A DNA stretch of 64,000 nucleotides from JADKAV01 sp963733395 (GTDB lineage Bacteria; Actinomycetota; Actinomycetes; S36-B12; UBA10799): positions 93,312 to 157,311 of the forward strand of contig CAVTCZ010000003.1 of the NCBI GenBank assembly GCA_963733395.1, read 5' to 3'. Of the stretch, positions 1 to 8,463 are shown piece after piece. The translations under genes were made by a program, and so were the position numbers. Within the stretch, counting starts at the first letter, position 1; each line of letters opens with the position of its first letter. Below the pieces are notes generated by a model. The model made no database searches. It was not told where the DNA came from and worked only from the letters and a program-made list of their open reading frames with translations.

Positions 1-1
1 C

Positions 2-802
2 GCGCGGGCGGCCGAGGCCATCGGGCACCTCGGCGACGCCGTCTGGGCGTCCCTGACCATCGCGCGGGTGCACACCGTGCGAGGCGACTTCGGGGCGGCG
101 CTGCGGGCTCTGCGGCACGCCCGGAACCTGGCGGTGTCCGACACCCCCGACAGCACCATGGTCGTGCCGCTGGACCAAGCGCAAGCCCTCGTGCATCTGG
201 CCGCCGGGGACGCGGTGCGTGCCGAGCGGCTCATCCGCCGGTTGCCACCCAGCGACAGCCGGTCCCTGTTGTGGGCCCGCGCCGGGCTCACTCGGCAGCC
301 GGCGCTGGCCCGGCGCACGCTGGAGGGGATCCAGGCGACCATGCCCCGGGTCGAGGCCGAACGCCATCTGTTGCTCGGTTGCGTGCACCTCAAGACCAGT
401 CGCCGCATGGCCCAGGGTCACCTGCGCAAAGCGGCCAGGATCGCGCACGCCAATGGCCTGGGACAGTTGTTGTCACCGCCGGAGCCGGGCATCGTGGAGC
501 TCGCCCACGACACCGGCTTGGAGTATCAGGACGACGACCTGCTCTGGCTGCTCAAGGCCCGGCAGGCCCCCAGCGCGGAGCTCCGGGTCGGTGCCCCCGA
601 GACGAACTTGAGCCGTGGGGAGTTGCAGTTGTTGTCGCTGCTACCGACCCGGGCGAAGAACGCGGAGGTCGCCGCCAGCCTCGGGGTCTCGATCAACACG
701 GTCAAGACCCGGCTGCGGCGGCTCTATGCGAAACTCGGTGCGGCCAACCGGGACGAGGCCATCGAACTGGCCCGGGAGCGCGGATTGATGGCGGGCGGCT
801 AG
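2..802 (+). CDS. LuxR-family transcriptional regulator, C-terminal part (5' truncated by window edge)
   Basis: The frame is open to the first base of the window, so the true start lies upstream. The visible part is alpha-helical and Ala/Leu/Arg-rich, like the TPR-type helical repeats of MalT/LAL-type regulators. It ends in a GerE/LuxR helix-turn-helix of about 60 residues: LSRGELQLLSLL, then the recognition region AEVAASLGVSINTVKTRLRR and the typical tail YAKLGAANRDEAIELARE. Such proteins bind DNA through this domain after an N-terminal sensing or ATPase module, which is not in the window. The ligand and regulon cannot be inferred. It is followed by 700 nt of non-coding repeats. Confidence 0.85.
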   Translation, partial: ARAAEAIGHLGDAVWASLTIARVHTVRGDFGAALRALRHARNLAVSDTPDSTMVVPLDQAQALVHLAAGDAVRAERLIRRLPPSDSRSLLWARAGLTRQPALARRTLEGIQATMPRVEAERHLLLGCVHLKTSRRMAQGHLRKAARIAHANGLGQLLSPPEPGIVELAHDTGLEYQDDDLLWLLKARQAPSAELRVGAPETNLSRGELQLLSLLPTRAKNAEVAASLGVSINTVKTRLRRLYAKLGAANRDEAIELARERGLMAGG

Positions 803-845
803 GGCGGGCATGAGCCGGGGCGCGCTGGAGTGGCTCAGACTGGCG

Positions 846-865
846 CTTCGGATGTGAGCGGGGAG
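846..865 (+). repeat. 3'-end motif, copy 1 (TTCGGATNTNAGCGGGGAG)
   Basis: Reads CTTCGGATGTGAGCGGGGAG, 44 nt after the stop of the LuxR-type gene and in the same orientation as that gene. Three further copies at 51304, 51701 (minus strand) and 61250 also lie just downstream of genes and are co-oriented with them. Confidence 0.7.
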
Positions 866-1027
866 GTTGATCTTGGCGGTGTGCGGTGGGGGTGTCGGCG
901 CGGGGTGTGGGACAGGGGTCCTGCCAGTCGCCGGTGGCCGGTCCGCCGCTGCTGCGACCCCAGCCGGCTCGGGGACAACACCTCGGTGGGTGCCCGGGGG
1001 TCGGACCGGACGGGTTCGTTGACGCTC

Positions 1028-1096
1028 GTGCAGTTCGGTTGGCGTTGGTGCAGTTGGTTGAGGTTCAGCGGTTCGGCGAACGTCAACCAACTGCAC
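1028..1096. repeat. Dyad word array, GTGCAGTTGGTTG type
   Basis: GTGCAGTTCGGTTGG (1028-1042) and GTGCAGTTGGTTGA (1048-1061) are direct words, followed by the exact inverse TCAACCAACTGCAC (1083-1096). The perfect arm is 14 nt with a 21-nt centre. A weaker inverted word (CACTCACCAAC) follows. The architecture matches the other arrays but the word differs. Confidence 0.65.
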
Positions 1097-1220
1097 GAAC
1101 ACTCACCAACACCGGCAGCCCACGCCCCTGGACTCGACGGGTGCCGCCAGCGACCGGCGGCACCGAGGCAGGGATCCACCGAGTGGTGCGGGTCGCATCT
1201 GGGGGTCCCGCCGTCCGCAA

Positions 1221-1340
1221 CGACTGTTGCGCGGTTGCTGGTGCCGTCCCACGACTGTTGCGCGGTTGCTGGTTTTGGGGGTGCAGAACCGACAACCGTG
1301 CAACAGTCGTGGTCCGCGGACCGCAACCGCGCAACACTCG
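1221..1340. repeat. Four-word dyad element, CGASTGTTGCRCSGTTG family, copy 1
   Basis: Two direct words start at 1221 and 1252 (both CGACTGTTGCGCGGTTG). Two inverted words start at 1293 and 1324 (CAACCGTGCAACAGTCG, CAACCGCGCAACACTCG). The offsets 0, 31, 72 and 103 recur almost exactly in the copies at 17058, 42139 and 51395. The spacers between words are not conserved, but the positions flanking the centre are (GTTGCTGGTTT against AACCGACAAC). Confidence 0.85.
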
Positions 1341-1503
1341 CGGTGATCGGCCGCTCGGATCGCCCGAATCCCCCGGGCACTTCCAACCAGCTGGACAACT
1401 TCTCACCAACGCGAGGCGGCCGCGCGGACACCGGCTGGCGCGAAAGCGGCCCACCAGTGGCCCGGGATGATCGCCCCCACGTCGGCGCTGGAAGACTCGA
1501 GCC

Positions 1504-2283
1504 ATGACCGATCTGGAGCAGGCCCTGGCACTGAGCCCCACCGATGGCGGCTGGTCCGCGCAGGTGCCCGACGGCTGGGGGCAGGGCCGCACCACGTTCG
1601 GCGGCCTGGTGGCCGCCCTGCTCGTACGTGCCGCGCAGGCCGCCGACAGCCGCCCGGTGCGCACCGTCGACGTGTACTTCCTGGAGCCGGTGGTGCCCGG
1701 CCCGGTGGGGCTGTCGGTGCAGAGCAGTCGGGCCGGCAAGTACCTGACCCATCTGGAGATCGGATTGGTGCAGGACGACCGGCGGGCCGCGGTGGGCAGG
1801 TTCCTGCTCGGGGAGTGGACAGCGGGCCGTTTCGACCACGTGCCGGCCGCACCCGCCCCGGAGAAGGCGATCGACGACTGCCTGGAGATGCCGTACATCG
1901 AAGGGATCATCCCGGAGTTCACGCGCAACCTGCAGGTACGGGTGGGCGAGGGGGACATCCCGTTCAGCAGCTCGCAGCGGGCGGTGACCGGGGGATTCGT
2001 GCGCAACCGGGGGGCCGCCCACGGACCGGCCGCGTTGCTGACGCACATGGACGCGTGGCCGCCCCCGGTCCTGGCGCTGATGGACAAGCCGGCCGCGGCC
2101 AGCAGCATCCGCTGGCACGTGCAGTTCCACGCCGATGTGACCGAGGCTGACGGCGGCGACTGGTCGTGGTTCCGGTGCGAGGCGGATTGGCGCAGTGGGT
2201 CGCTGTCGACAGTGGCCGGGATGCTGGTGCGCGAGGGTACGCCGGTGGCCTACAGCGAGCAGACGGTGGCGATGTACGGCTGA
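1504..2283 (+). CDS. Acyl-CoA thioesterase-like protein (TesB-type double hotdog)
   Basis: The 259-residue protein has the layout of thioesterase-like superfamily (TesB / 4HBT_3) proteins, predicted to hydrolyse acyl-CoA esters in the cytoplasm. The N-terminal hotdog has the GQGRTTFGGLVAALL stretch, equivalent to the conserved helix-capping segment, followed by RPVRTVDVYFLEPVVPGPV. The second hotdog contains SSIRWHVQFHADV and a C-terminal strand with AYSEQTVAMYG. ATG at 1504 has no strong ribosome binding site. The gene is isolated between the repeat-filled gap and a convergent gene 1 nt away. Its substrate is unknown. Confidence 0.75.
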   Translation: MTDLEQALALSPTDGGWSAQVPDGWGQGRTTFGGLVAALLVRAAQAADSRPVRTVDVYFLEPVVPGPVGLSVQSSRAGKYLTHLEIGLVQDDRRAAVGRFLLGEWTAGRFDHVPAAPAPEKAIDDCLEMPYIEGIIPEFTRNLQVRVGEGDIPFSSSQRAVTGGFVRNRGAAHGPAALLTHMDAWPPPVLALMDKPAAASSIRWHVQFHADVTEADGGDWSWFRCEADWRSGSLSTVAGMLVREGTPVAYSEQTVAMYG

Positions 2284-2284
2284 G

Positions 2285-2746
2285 TCACTCCAGATGGATG
2301 TGACCGTCGATGTCCACCTGCAGGTGCTTGATGTGGCCCATTCCCGGCAGCGGCACGTGGACGTCCGCGAACGACGACGTCCCCTCGAGCCGCAGCGGGC
2401 CCGACTCCGACGGGGTCGCGTTCAGGTTCAGCGGTACCTCGATGTTGCCGGCAGTGGCGCGGCCGTCGAACCCGCCGCCGGCCCGCCGCCCCTCGAACGT
2501 CAGGATGCCGTTGGTCAGTTCCCGGATCAACGCATGCAACTCGGGGTCGAGTACCGGGTTGCCGGTGGCGACCCGGTCGATCCGGACGGTGAACTCGAGC
2601 ATGGTCTCGGACACGGTCCCGCCCACGACCGGTGCGGTCGCATGGATCGTGAGCAGCCCGATGCGGTTGGTCCGGATGTTCATCTGACTGCCGTCGCTGA
2701 GGACTTTGCGATCCGCCACGACTGAGAACTCTACGTGCATTTCCAC
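2285..2746 (-). CDS. YceI-like lipid-binding-fold protein (tentative)
   Basis: A 153-residue, beta-rich polypeptide without a signal peptide or membrane segment. The spacing of short strands and the LTFEGRRAGGGFDG / NIEVPLNLNATP / DVHVPLPGMGHIKHL pattern is reminiscent of YceI-like barrels, but I cannot confirm this by eye. Start candidates are GTG at 2746 and ATG at 2740; they differ by two codons. It is divergent from the YhhN gene with only 23 nt between start codons and convergent with the thioesterase gene. Function unknown. Confidence 0.6.
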   Translation of the reverse strand: MEMHVEFSVVADRKVLSDGSQMNIRTNRIGLLTIHATAPVVGGTVSETMLEFTVRIDRVATGNPVLDPELHALIRELTNGILTFEGRRAGGGFDGRATAGNIEVPLNLNATPSESGPLRLEGTSSFADVHVPLPGMGHIKHLQVDIDGHIHLE

Positions 2747-2769
2747 GGGGTCGCTGACAGACTGTCGCC

Positions 2770-3461
2770 ATGTTCAGCCGGCGCGCTGCCCCAGGCTGGC
2801 TCATCGCCTACCTGGCGGTGGGCGCACTGGACCTCGTGGGGGTGTTCGGGCACTCGGCCGAACTCGGCGCCGTCACCAAACCGCTGCTCATGCCGCTGCT
2901 GCTCGCCTTCTTCGTGGCTCGAGCCTCGACGGGCTGCACCACCATCTGGCCAAGTGGGTGAAGTGGGCGCTGGTGTGCTCCTGGGTCGGGGATGTGCTGC
3001 TGATGCCCGATGGTGACCTGTTCTTCGTACTGGGCCTGCTGGCCTTCCTCGGCGCTCAGATCTGCTACATCCTGGGCTTCCGGTCGTCGGCGCTCGGGCC
3101 GCTGCGCTCCCGGCCCTGGCTGGTGCTGCCATACGCCGGCTACGGCCTGCTGTTGCTGTACTTGCTGCTGCCGGACGTCGGCGGGCTGGCCCTGCCGGTG
3201 ACCGTCTACGCCGTCGCGCTGGTCACCATGGCGATCCTGGCCACCGGCGTCTCGCCCACGACCGGGGTGGGCGCGTTGCTCTTCGTCGCCTCGGACAGCC
3301 TGTTGGCGCTGACCGAATTCACCGATCGGCTGCCCGTCGCAGCCGGATCGTGGATCATGCCGACCTACCTCGTCGGGCAACTGCTCATCGTGCTGGGTGT
3401 CCTGCAGCACCTCGGCCGCTCCAGCCGGGCCGGCGCGGTCAGGGACCGGGTGGCGGGCTGA
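2770..3461 (+). CDS. YhhN family membrane protein, frame broken near 2921
   Basis: Residues 1 to about 50 are read from ATG 2770 (MFSRRAAPGWLIAYLAVGAL). The rest (DGLHHHLAKWVKWALVCSWV to the stop at 3461) is in another frame. The junction lies near 2915-2925, where GTGGCTCGAGCCTCGACG would need one base added (or two removed). Joined, the protein is about 230 residues with seven to eight hydrophobic helices, the usual size and LxGDxLLM-like region (VGDVLLMPDGDLFFVLGLLA) of YhhN/TMEM86 proteins. Some eukaryotic relatives are lysoplasmalogenases. The 3' end overlaps the convergent GGDEF/EAL gene by 23 nt. Confidence 0.75.
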
Positions 3462-5461
3462 CGGCCGGCGGATCCACCGGCCTGCCGAAGTAGAAACCCT
3501 GTCCGCGGCGGAAGCCGAGGCGGGCAGCGGCAGCGGCCTGCTCCTGGGTCTCGACCCCTTCGGCGACGCACTCCAGACCGAGTTGTCCGGCCAGTTCCAC
3601 CACCCCGCGCAGCATCCGGGCGGCCGGCCCCGGCTTGGCGGCATAGGCGGTGAGCGCTCGGTCGATCTTCAAGGACGTGGCCCGCATCCGGGGCAGCATC
3701 GACAGTTCCACCGGCTGCCGGCCGAAGGCATCGAGGGTCACCCCGACCCCGGCGTCGCGCACCGTGTGCAGCCGGCCGAGCGTGTCCGCGTCGGCGGAAG
3801 CGGGCAGCAGCACCTCCAGATTGAGCCGTGCCGGATCCACCCCGGTGGTCCGCAGTGCGTCGAGGACTGCCACGGCGAAGTCCGCCTCGGCGATCTCCGT
3901 CCAGGACACGTTGACGCACACGCCGGTGGTGGCGGGCAATGTGTCGGCGAATGCCAGTGTCTGCCGCAGGATGCTGTGGCCGATCTCGACGATCGCGCCG
4001 GTCTCCTCCGCGGTCTGCAGGAAGTCCGCGGGGGACAGCAGGCCGACCTCCGGCAGGTCCCAGCGGACCAACGACTCGTAGGCGGTGACCGCGCCGCTGT
4101 CGAGGTCGACGATGGGCTGGACCTTCATCCGGATCTCATCGTTGAGCGCGGCCGTGCGCAGCGCCGGCGCCATGGCGGCGGGATCCCGCTTGGCCTCGCG
4201 TTGCCCTGGCTCGAACAGCCGGATGCTGCCACGCCCGGCCTGCTTCGCCGCGTACATGGCCGCATCGGCATCGCCGAGCAACGTGCCGATCGCGCCGGGA
4301 TCCGGATTGAGAGTGCCCGGGTGAAGTGCCACACCGATGCTGAGTCCGAAGTGCAGGGGGCGGCCGTCGACCACGATCGGATGGCTGGCCGCGGTCTGCA
4401 GATCCCGGGCGAAACCGACCGCCGCGTCGTCGTTGTCGATGTCCTCGAGCAACACGACGAACTCGTCCCCGCCGAACCGGGCGACCAGGTCGGATTGGCG
4501 CACGGCGCTCTGCAGCCGTCGGCCCACGGCTGCGAGGACCTGATCGCCCACGCCATGTCCCAGGGCGTCGTTGATCTGTTTGAAGCGGTCCACGTCGGCG
4601 AACAGCAGCGCCACCCCGGACGCGGTGCGGGCGGCGCGGATGAGGGCCTGCCCGAGGCGGTCGACCATGACCATGCGGTTGGGCAACCCGGTCAATGAGT
4701 CGTGGGTGGCGCGGTGGGCCAGTTGCCGCTGCAGGTGTTTGCGGAAGGAGATGTCGACGTGTCGCACCACAGCCCCGCCGGTCGGCAGCGGATCCACCTG
4801 CAGGCTGTAGGCCCGTTCGCCGGCGTCGTAGTCCGACTGGAAGTTCGGCAGGGCCCCGGTCAGCACGCCCAGGATGCCGTCCGCGGCGATCCCGGCAGAT
4901 CGGGACTGCTGGCTGCGCAGGGCCGCGGGGTAGTCGCTGCCGATCGGGCTGCGCTCCACGACGGCGCGGTGGTCGCCCGGAGTCTGCGTCCAGGCAGCTG
5001 TTCGCCTGCACCACGACACCGTCGCCGTCGAGCACGGCCGCCTGGTCCGAGATCGCCTCCAGCACCCCGTCGACCAGGGCTTCCCGGCGGCTCGCCCGGT
5101 CCAGCAGGCGGGGGATCGACAGCGCTTCGGCCGCCTCGTCCAGCAATCGCTGCAGGTCACGACGCGGGAGGTGCGAGACCACGGCGGCCGCTGCTGTCGG
5201 TGCGGAGTCGGTCGGGGTCCGCAGCACCACGGGTTCGGCGTCGAACAACCCGGCGGCGCCGTCCAGGCCGGTCAGCGGCAGATCCGCGGCCCGGTCCGCG
5301 TGCGGGACCCCGCGGTCGCCGATCAGATGGGCGCGGTCGCCGGCCACGGCCCACAGCAGGACCTGCGAGGCCTGCAACCGGTCGAGCAGTGCCTCCACGA
5401 CGTAGTCCAGGCCGGCCCACGGGTAGGTCAGCCCGGCCCGATCGGCACCGACGCCGCCCAC
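3439..5461 (-). CDS. PAS-GGDEF-EAL cyclic-di-GMP protein with degenerate EAL; frame broken near 4997
   Basis: About 674 residues once the break is repaired; one extra base in the AGCTGCCTGG region joins VVVQANS to AWTQTPGDHR. Order: GAF-like N-terminus, PAS-like segment (AAVLDGDGVVVQANS), GGDEF domain with intact RFGGDEF and an RQSD inhibitory I-site five residues before it, then an EAL domain. In the EAL part the signature reads YESLVRW, and the metal-site motif DDFG reads DAFG, although AEGVET and LKIDRAL are kept. Diguanylate cyclase activity is therefore plausible and phosphodiesterase activity doubtful. GTG 5461 lies 8 nt after the ppa stop, so it is probably co-transcribed with ppa. Confidence 0.8.
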
Positions 5462-5468
5462 GGTGCGG

Positions 5469-6005
5469 CTACTCCACGTCGGTCTGCGGCTCCATGAGGC
5501 TCGGGCCGGATGCGACGCCGTGGCCCTCCTCCTGGAACCGCTTCTGGGATGCGACCACTTCGCGCTCGGCGGCCTCCCGGCCCTCCCAGGTCGCACCCTC
5601 CACCGACTTGCCCGGTTCCAGGTCCTTGTAGACCTCGAAGAAGTGCTGCACCTCCAGGCGGTCGAACTCGGCCATGTGGTAGATGTCGCGCAAGTGCTCC
5701 AGGCGCGGGTCCGCCACCGGCACGCAGATGAGTTTGTCGTCGCCGCCGGCCTCGTCGGTCATCCGGAACATCCCGATGGTCCGGCAGCGGATCAAGCACC
5801 CGGGGAACGTCGGCTCGTCCAGCAGGACCAGGGCGTCGAGCGGGTCGCCGTCCTCACCGAGCGTGTTGTCCACGAATCCGTAGTCGTGCGGATACCGCGT
5901 GGAGGTGAAGAGCATGCGGTCCAGCTTGAGCCGGCCCGTCTCATGGTCCACCTCGTACTTGTTCCGACTGCCGGCGGGGATCTCGATCGTGACGTCGAAT
6001 TCCAC
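5469..6005 (-). CDS. ppa: Inorganic pyrophosphatase
   Basis: A soluble family I pyrophosphatase of 178 residues that hydrolyses PPi to two Pi and drives biosynthesis forward. The family signature is clear: the N-terminal EIPAGSRNKYEVDH, the YPHDYGFVDNTLGEDGDPLD metal-binding loop with its Asp cluster, and the later GGDDKLICVPV segment. GTG 6005 is preceded by AGGAG at 5 nt spacing. The acidic C-terminal tail after QKRFQEEGHG is slightly longer than in minimal bacterial forms. It is divergent from dacB with overlapping control sequences and is followed by the GGDEF/EAL gene. Confidence 0.95.
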   Translation of the reverse strand: MEFDVTIEIPAGSRNKYEVDHETGRLKLDRMLFTSTRYPHDYGFVDNTLGEDGDPLDALVLLDEPTFPGCLIRCRTIGMFRMTDEAGGDDKLICVPVADPRLEHLRDIYHMAEFDRLEVQHFFEVYKDLEPGKSVEGATWEGREAAEREVVASQKRFQEEGHGVASGPSLMEPQTDVE

Positions 6006-6036
6006 TGTCGCTCCTGACTGTGCTCGATATGTGCCC

Positions 6037-6042
6037 TAGTGT
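6037..6042 (+). promoter_or_regulatory. Leaderless -10 hexamer for dacB
   Basis: TAGTGT lies 7 nt before GTG 6050, which has no ribosome binding site. This spacing is what a transcript starting at the start codon needs, and it favours GTG 6050 over upstream in-frame codons. Confidence 0.5.
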
Positions 6043-6049
6043 TCACCAC

Positions 6050-7384
6050 GTGAGGGTGCGGAAGCCTGCCAAGGTCCTTCTTGTCGCCCTGACGGTGGTC
6101 GCCGGGCTTCTCCTTCCACCCCACGGTGGCGCACAAGCGGTGGACGTGCCACCGGACTACCAGGTCCTCGAGCCGGTCAACGGTATCGCCCCGGTGGACC
6201 GCAGCCGACTGCAGCGGCGCATCGACGCGGTCTGGGACGACCCGGCACTCGGGTCGGTGAAGGCCCTGGCCATCGATGCCTTCGCCAGCCCCGAGCAGTT
6301 GGAGGCGGCGCGATCCGCGCAGACCCCGCTGATGCCCGCGTCGACGACCAAACTGCTCACCGCCACCGCCGTCCTGCAGGTCCTGGGGCCGGACGCCCGG
6401 TTCACCACGGCGGTCACCCGCAAGGGCAGGCAGATCGTGCTGGTCGGTGGCGGGGACCCGCAGTTGACGACCCTGCCGAGCAGTGGCGCGATCAACGCCG
6501 ACGCATCCCTGGTCCGATTGGCCCGGCTCACTGCCGACGCGCTTGCCGAAGCGGGGGTGGACTCGGTGCGGCTGAGCTACGACGCCTCGTTGTTCGCCCC
6601 GCCGGCCCAGCAGCCGTTCTGGAAGAAGGATTTCCTGGCGATCGGCGTCGTGGCCCCGATCACGGCACTGTCCGCCGACGGCGGCCGGTTGAACCCGCCG
6701 GCCTCGCCGCGCTCTCCGGACCCGCCGCTGACCGCCGCCCAGGCCTTCGGCCGGTTGCTGGCCGGGCGCGGGATCTCGGTCTCCGATCCGACCCCCGGCG
6801 CGGCCGAGGGCGAGCGGATCGCCGAGGTGGAGTCGGCGCCACTGGCCGACCTCGTCGAGCACATGCTGCTGGTCTCGGACAACACCGAGGCGGAGATCCT
6901 GGCTCACCATGTGGGCTTGCAGGTGCTGGACGATCCGACGTTCGCCGGCGGTGCCCGGGCGACGCTGAAGGTGCTGGCGGATCTCGGCATGGACACCGGT
7001 GGGATCGTGCTCAAAGACGGCAGCGGCTTGGCCCGGGCCAACCGGATCAGCCCGCAGAACCTGGTGGCCGTGCTGCGGACCGCCATCGAGGAGGACCCGG
7101 CGCGGCTGTGGCCGGTGTACACGGGGCTGCCGGTCGCGGGCTTCGACGGGTCGCTGACCGCCCGGTTCGCCGCACCGGAGGCCCGCGCGGCCCGCGGTGC
7201 GGTGACCGGGAAGACCGGCACCCTCACGGGCACGTCAACGCTGGCCGGGCTGGCCAGCGACCGCGCCGGGCAGTTGTTCCTCTACGCGGTGATGACCAAC
7301 GACGTCAGCGTGTGGGCGGCGTCGCCTGCCATCGACGAACTGCTGGCGCGGGTGGCCGGTTGCCGGTGTATCGCGTCGCCGTGA
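6050..7384 (+). CDS. dacB: D-alanyl-D-alanine carboxypeptidase/endopeptidase (PBP4 class)
   Basis: A low-molecular-weight penicillin-binding protein of class C, acting outside the membrane on peptidoglycan stem peptides. All three active-site motifs are visible: SxxK in MPASTTKLLTA, SDN in LLVSDNTEAE, and KTG in GAVTGKTGTLTGTSTLAG. The N-terminus after GTG 6050 is a signal peptide (VRKPAKVLLVALTVVAGLLL then GGAQA). The length of 444 residues is normal for PBP4. The start is chosen from the -10 hexamer 7 nt upstream; longer in-frame versions reach 6020. Its neighbours give no hint of an operon. Confidence 0.9.
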   Translation: MRVRKPAKVLLVALTVVAGLLLPPHGGAQAVDVPPDYQVLEPVNGIAPVDRSRLQRRIDAVWDDPALGSVKALAIDAFASPEQLEAARSAQTPLMPASTTKLLTATAVLQVLGPDARFTTAVTRKGRQIVLVGGGDPQLTTLPSSGAINADASLVRLARLTADALAEAGVDSVRLSYDASLFAPPAQQPFWKKDFLAIGVVAPITALSADGGRLNPPASPRSPDPPLTAAQAFGRLLAGRGISVSDPTPGAAEGERIAEVESAPLADLVEHMLLVSDNTEAEILAHHVGLQVLDDPTFAGGARATLKVLADLGMDTGGIVLKDGSGLARANRISPQNLVAVLRTAIEEDPARLWPVYTGLPVAGFDGSLTARFAAPEARAARGAVTGKTGTLTGTSTLAGLASDRAGQLFLYAVMTNDVSVWAASPAIDELLARVAGCRCIASP

Positions 7385-7393
7385 CCGGGTCGC

Positions 7394-7561
7394 TCAGGAT
7401 TCCCCGGCCTTGCGCCGGAACTGCTTGTTGCCGCCCTTCGGCCCCTGCGTGTGCGGGCCGTGCTCCTTGCGGTGCTCGTCGTGCTCGACGCCGGGGTCGT
7501 GGGCCTTCTTGCGATCGAGCGCCTCGCGCATCTTGGCCTTGATGTCCTCGTTGTCCGCCAC
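7394..7561 (-). CDS. DUF5302 family small protein
   Basis: A 55-residue highly charged protein starting VADNEDIKAKMREALDRKKA, then a His/Glu-rich middle (GVEHDEHRKEHGPH) and the basic end FRRKAGES. This is the pattern of the small actinobacterial DUF5302 family, whose function is unknown. GTG 7561 is preceded by a strong GAGGAGG ribosome binding site. It converges on dacB. Its shortness makes it easy to miss, but the coding bias and ribosome binding site support it. Confidence 0.85.
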   Translation of the reverse strand: MADNEDIKAKMREALDRKKAHDPGVEHDEHRKEHGPHTQGPKGGNKQFRRKAGES

Positions 7562-7587
7562 GGCTCCTCCTCGGGTCTGGCACCAGC

Positions 7588-8136
7588 CTAGCTGGGTGCC
7601 AACAGTCGCTCGGCCACGAACCGCATGTCCGGGGCGTGGCCGGGCTGGACGACGTGGCTGATGACCAGGCGCACGATTGCGTCGGCCGCCTCATGCAGGT
7701 GCGGGGTCCCGGCGAGTTCGGGGAACCGCTGCAAGAGGCCGTCGGAGACCCGTCGCACGGCGGCGTCGATCACCGGGCCCGATTCTGAGGTGAGCAGCGG
7801 GAGCAGCGGTGAGGGCGAGCCGGCGGCTGCTCGCAGCGTGGCGTGGACCAGGGGGTTGTCCGCGGCCAACGTGAAGACCGCGTCGGCCGCTCGGCCCACG
7901 GAATCCGCCGGTGTCCGGCCGTCGCCGAGCTGCTCGTCGACGGCTTCCAGGAACCGGCCCACCTCGCGGGCCATGAGTGCCTCGGCCACCTGCTGCTTCG
8001 TGCCGAACTCGTTGTAGACGCTCTGCCGGCTGACTCCGGCAGCGTCGCCGAGCCGGGCCATCGTGATCCCGGACCAACCGCGTTCCACGGTGGCCGTCCA
8101 GGCGGCGTCGAGGATGCGTTCCCGGGTGGGTTTCAC
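7588..8136 (-). CDS. TetR family regulator of the alkB-rubredoxin unit
   Basis: A 182-residue regulator. The N-terminal DNA-binding domain reads TRERILDAAWTATVERGW, then ARLGDAAGVSRQSVYNEFG (helix-turn-helix) and TKQQVAEALMARE. The C-terminal helices form the ligand domain. GTG 8136 overlaps the rubredoxin stop (GTGA), so the two are translationally coupled. The gene order alkB-rubredoxin-tetR is known in Rhodococcus, Nocardioides and Mycobacterium relatives, where the TetR protein represses alkB. The likely operator is the dyad at 9627-9651. The inducer (alkane or fatty acid) is inferred, not shown. Confidence 0.88.
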   Translation of the reverse strand: MKPTRERILDAAWTATVERGWSGITMARLGDAAGVSRQSVYNEFGTKQQVAEALMAREVGRFLEAVDEQLGDGRTPADSVGRAADAVFTLAADNPLVHATLRAAAGSPSPLLPLLTSESGPVIDAAVRRVSDGLLQRFPELAGTPHLHEAADAIVRLVISHVVQPGHAPDMRFVAERLLAPS

Positions 8137-8294
8137 GCTTCGACGAAGTCGATCTTCTCGCGCACACCGCAGTCGGGGCAGGCCCAGTCGTCCGGGACCT
8201 CGCTCCAGGCCGTGCCTGCGGGGAAACCCTCGCGCGGGTCGCCGGTCTGCTCGTCGTAGATGTAGTCGCAACTGGGGCAGCGGTAGCGGCTCAT
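8133..8294 (-). CDS. Rubredoxin (electron donor to AlkB)
   Basis: A 53-residue rubredoxin: MSRYRCPSCDYIYDEQTGDP, then FPAGTAWSEVPDDWACPDCG and VREKIDFVEA. The two CxxC pairs (CPSC near residue 6 and CPDC near residue 39) are the ligands of the single iron. It passes electrons from a rubredoxin reductase, not in this window, to the membrane alkane hydroxylase encoded just upstream on the same strand. It overlaps the tetR start by 4 nt. It belongs to the AlkG2-type size class. Confidence 0.95.
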   Translation of the reverse strand: MSRYRCPSCDYIYDEQTGDPREGFPAGTAWSEVPDDWACPDCGVREKIDFVEA

Positions 8295-8411
8295 GGGCCG
8301 ACCGTACCTGCCGGCGATGCCGCCGCCACTCGTGGGCCGAGGCCAGCTACTGCGGGCCCGTTGGGACCACCGGTGGCGACCATATGCCGGATTTGTGGGG
8401 ACTGCCTGAAC

Positions 8412-8458
8412 CCACCGTTCGTGGTCCGGCCACCAGTCGCGCGGACCACGAACGGTGG
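8412..8458. terminator. 17-bp perfect inverted repeat downstream of alkB
   Basis: Arms CCACCGTTCGTGGTCCG (8412-8428) and CGGACCACGAACGGTGG (8442-8458) enclose a 13-nt loop. On the minus strand the stem starts 6 nt after the alkB stop and precedes the rubredoxin gene. There is no U-run, so it may be a factor-dependent terminator, a processing or stability hairpin, or a one-word member of the intergenic dyad elements. Confidence 0.6.
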
Positions 8459-8463
8459 CCCGC

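Larger units (their letters stand above)
803..1503. other. 700-nt intergenic region made of repeat arrays
   Basis: No credible gene is visible; the open frames lack family resemblance. It holds a 3'-end motif copy (846-865), a GTGCAGTTGGTTG dyad (1028-1096), a complete four-word element of the CGASTGTTGCRCSGTTG family (1221-1340), and a lone inverted word (CTGGACAACTTCTCACCAAC, about 1390-1410) of the family seen at 11.7 and 23.9 kb. Four repeat types therefore sit side by side in one gap. Confidence 0.7.

Noticed and set aside
1221..1340. CRISPR-like array
   Set aside because: Repeats are only 17 nt with 14-nt spacers, limited to four copies, and half are inverted; no cas genes are present.
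803..1503. Open frames of 194-431 codons in the first intergenic region
   Set aside because: They are built on repeat words, lack ribosome binding sites and any family resemblance.
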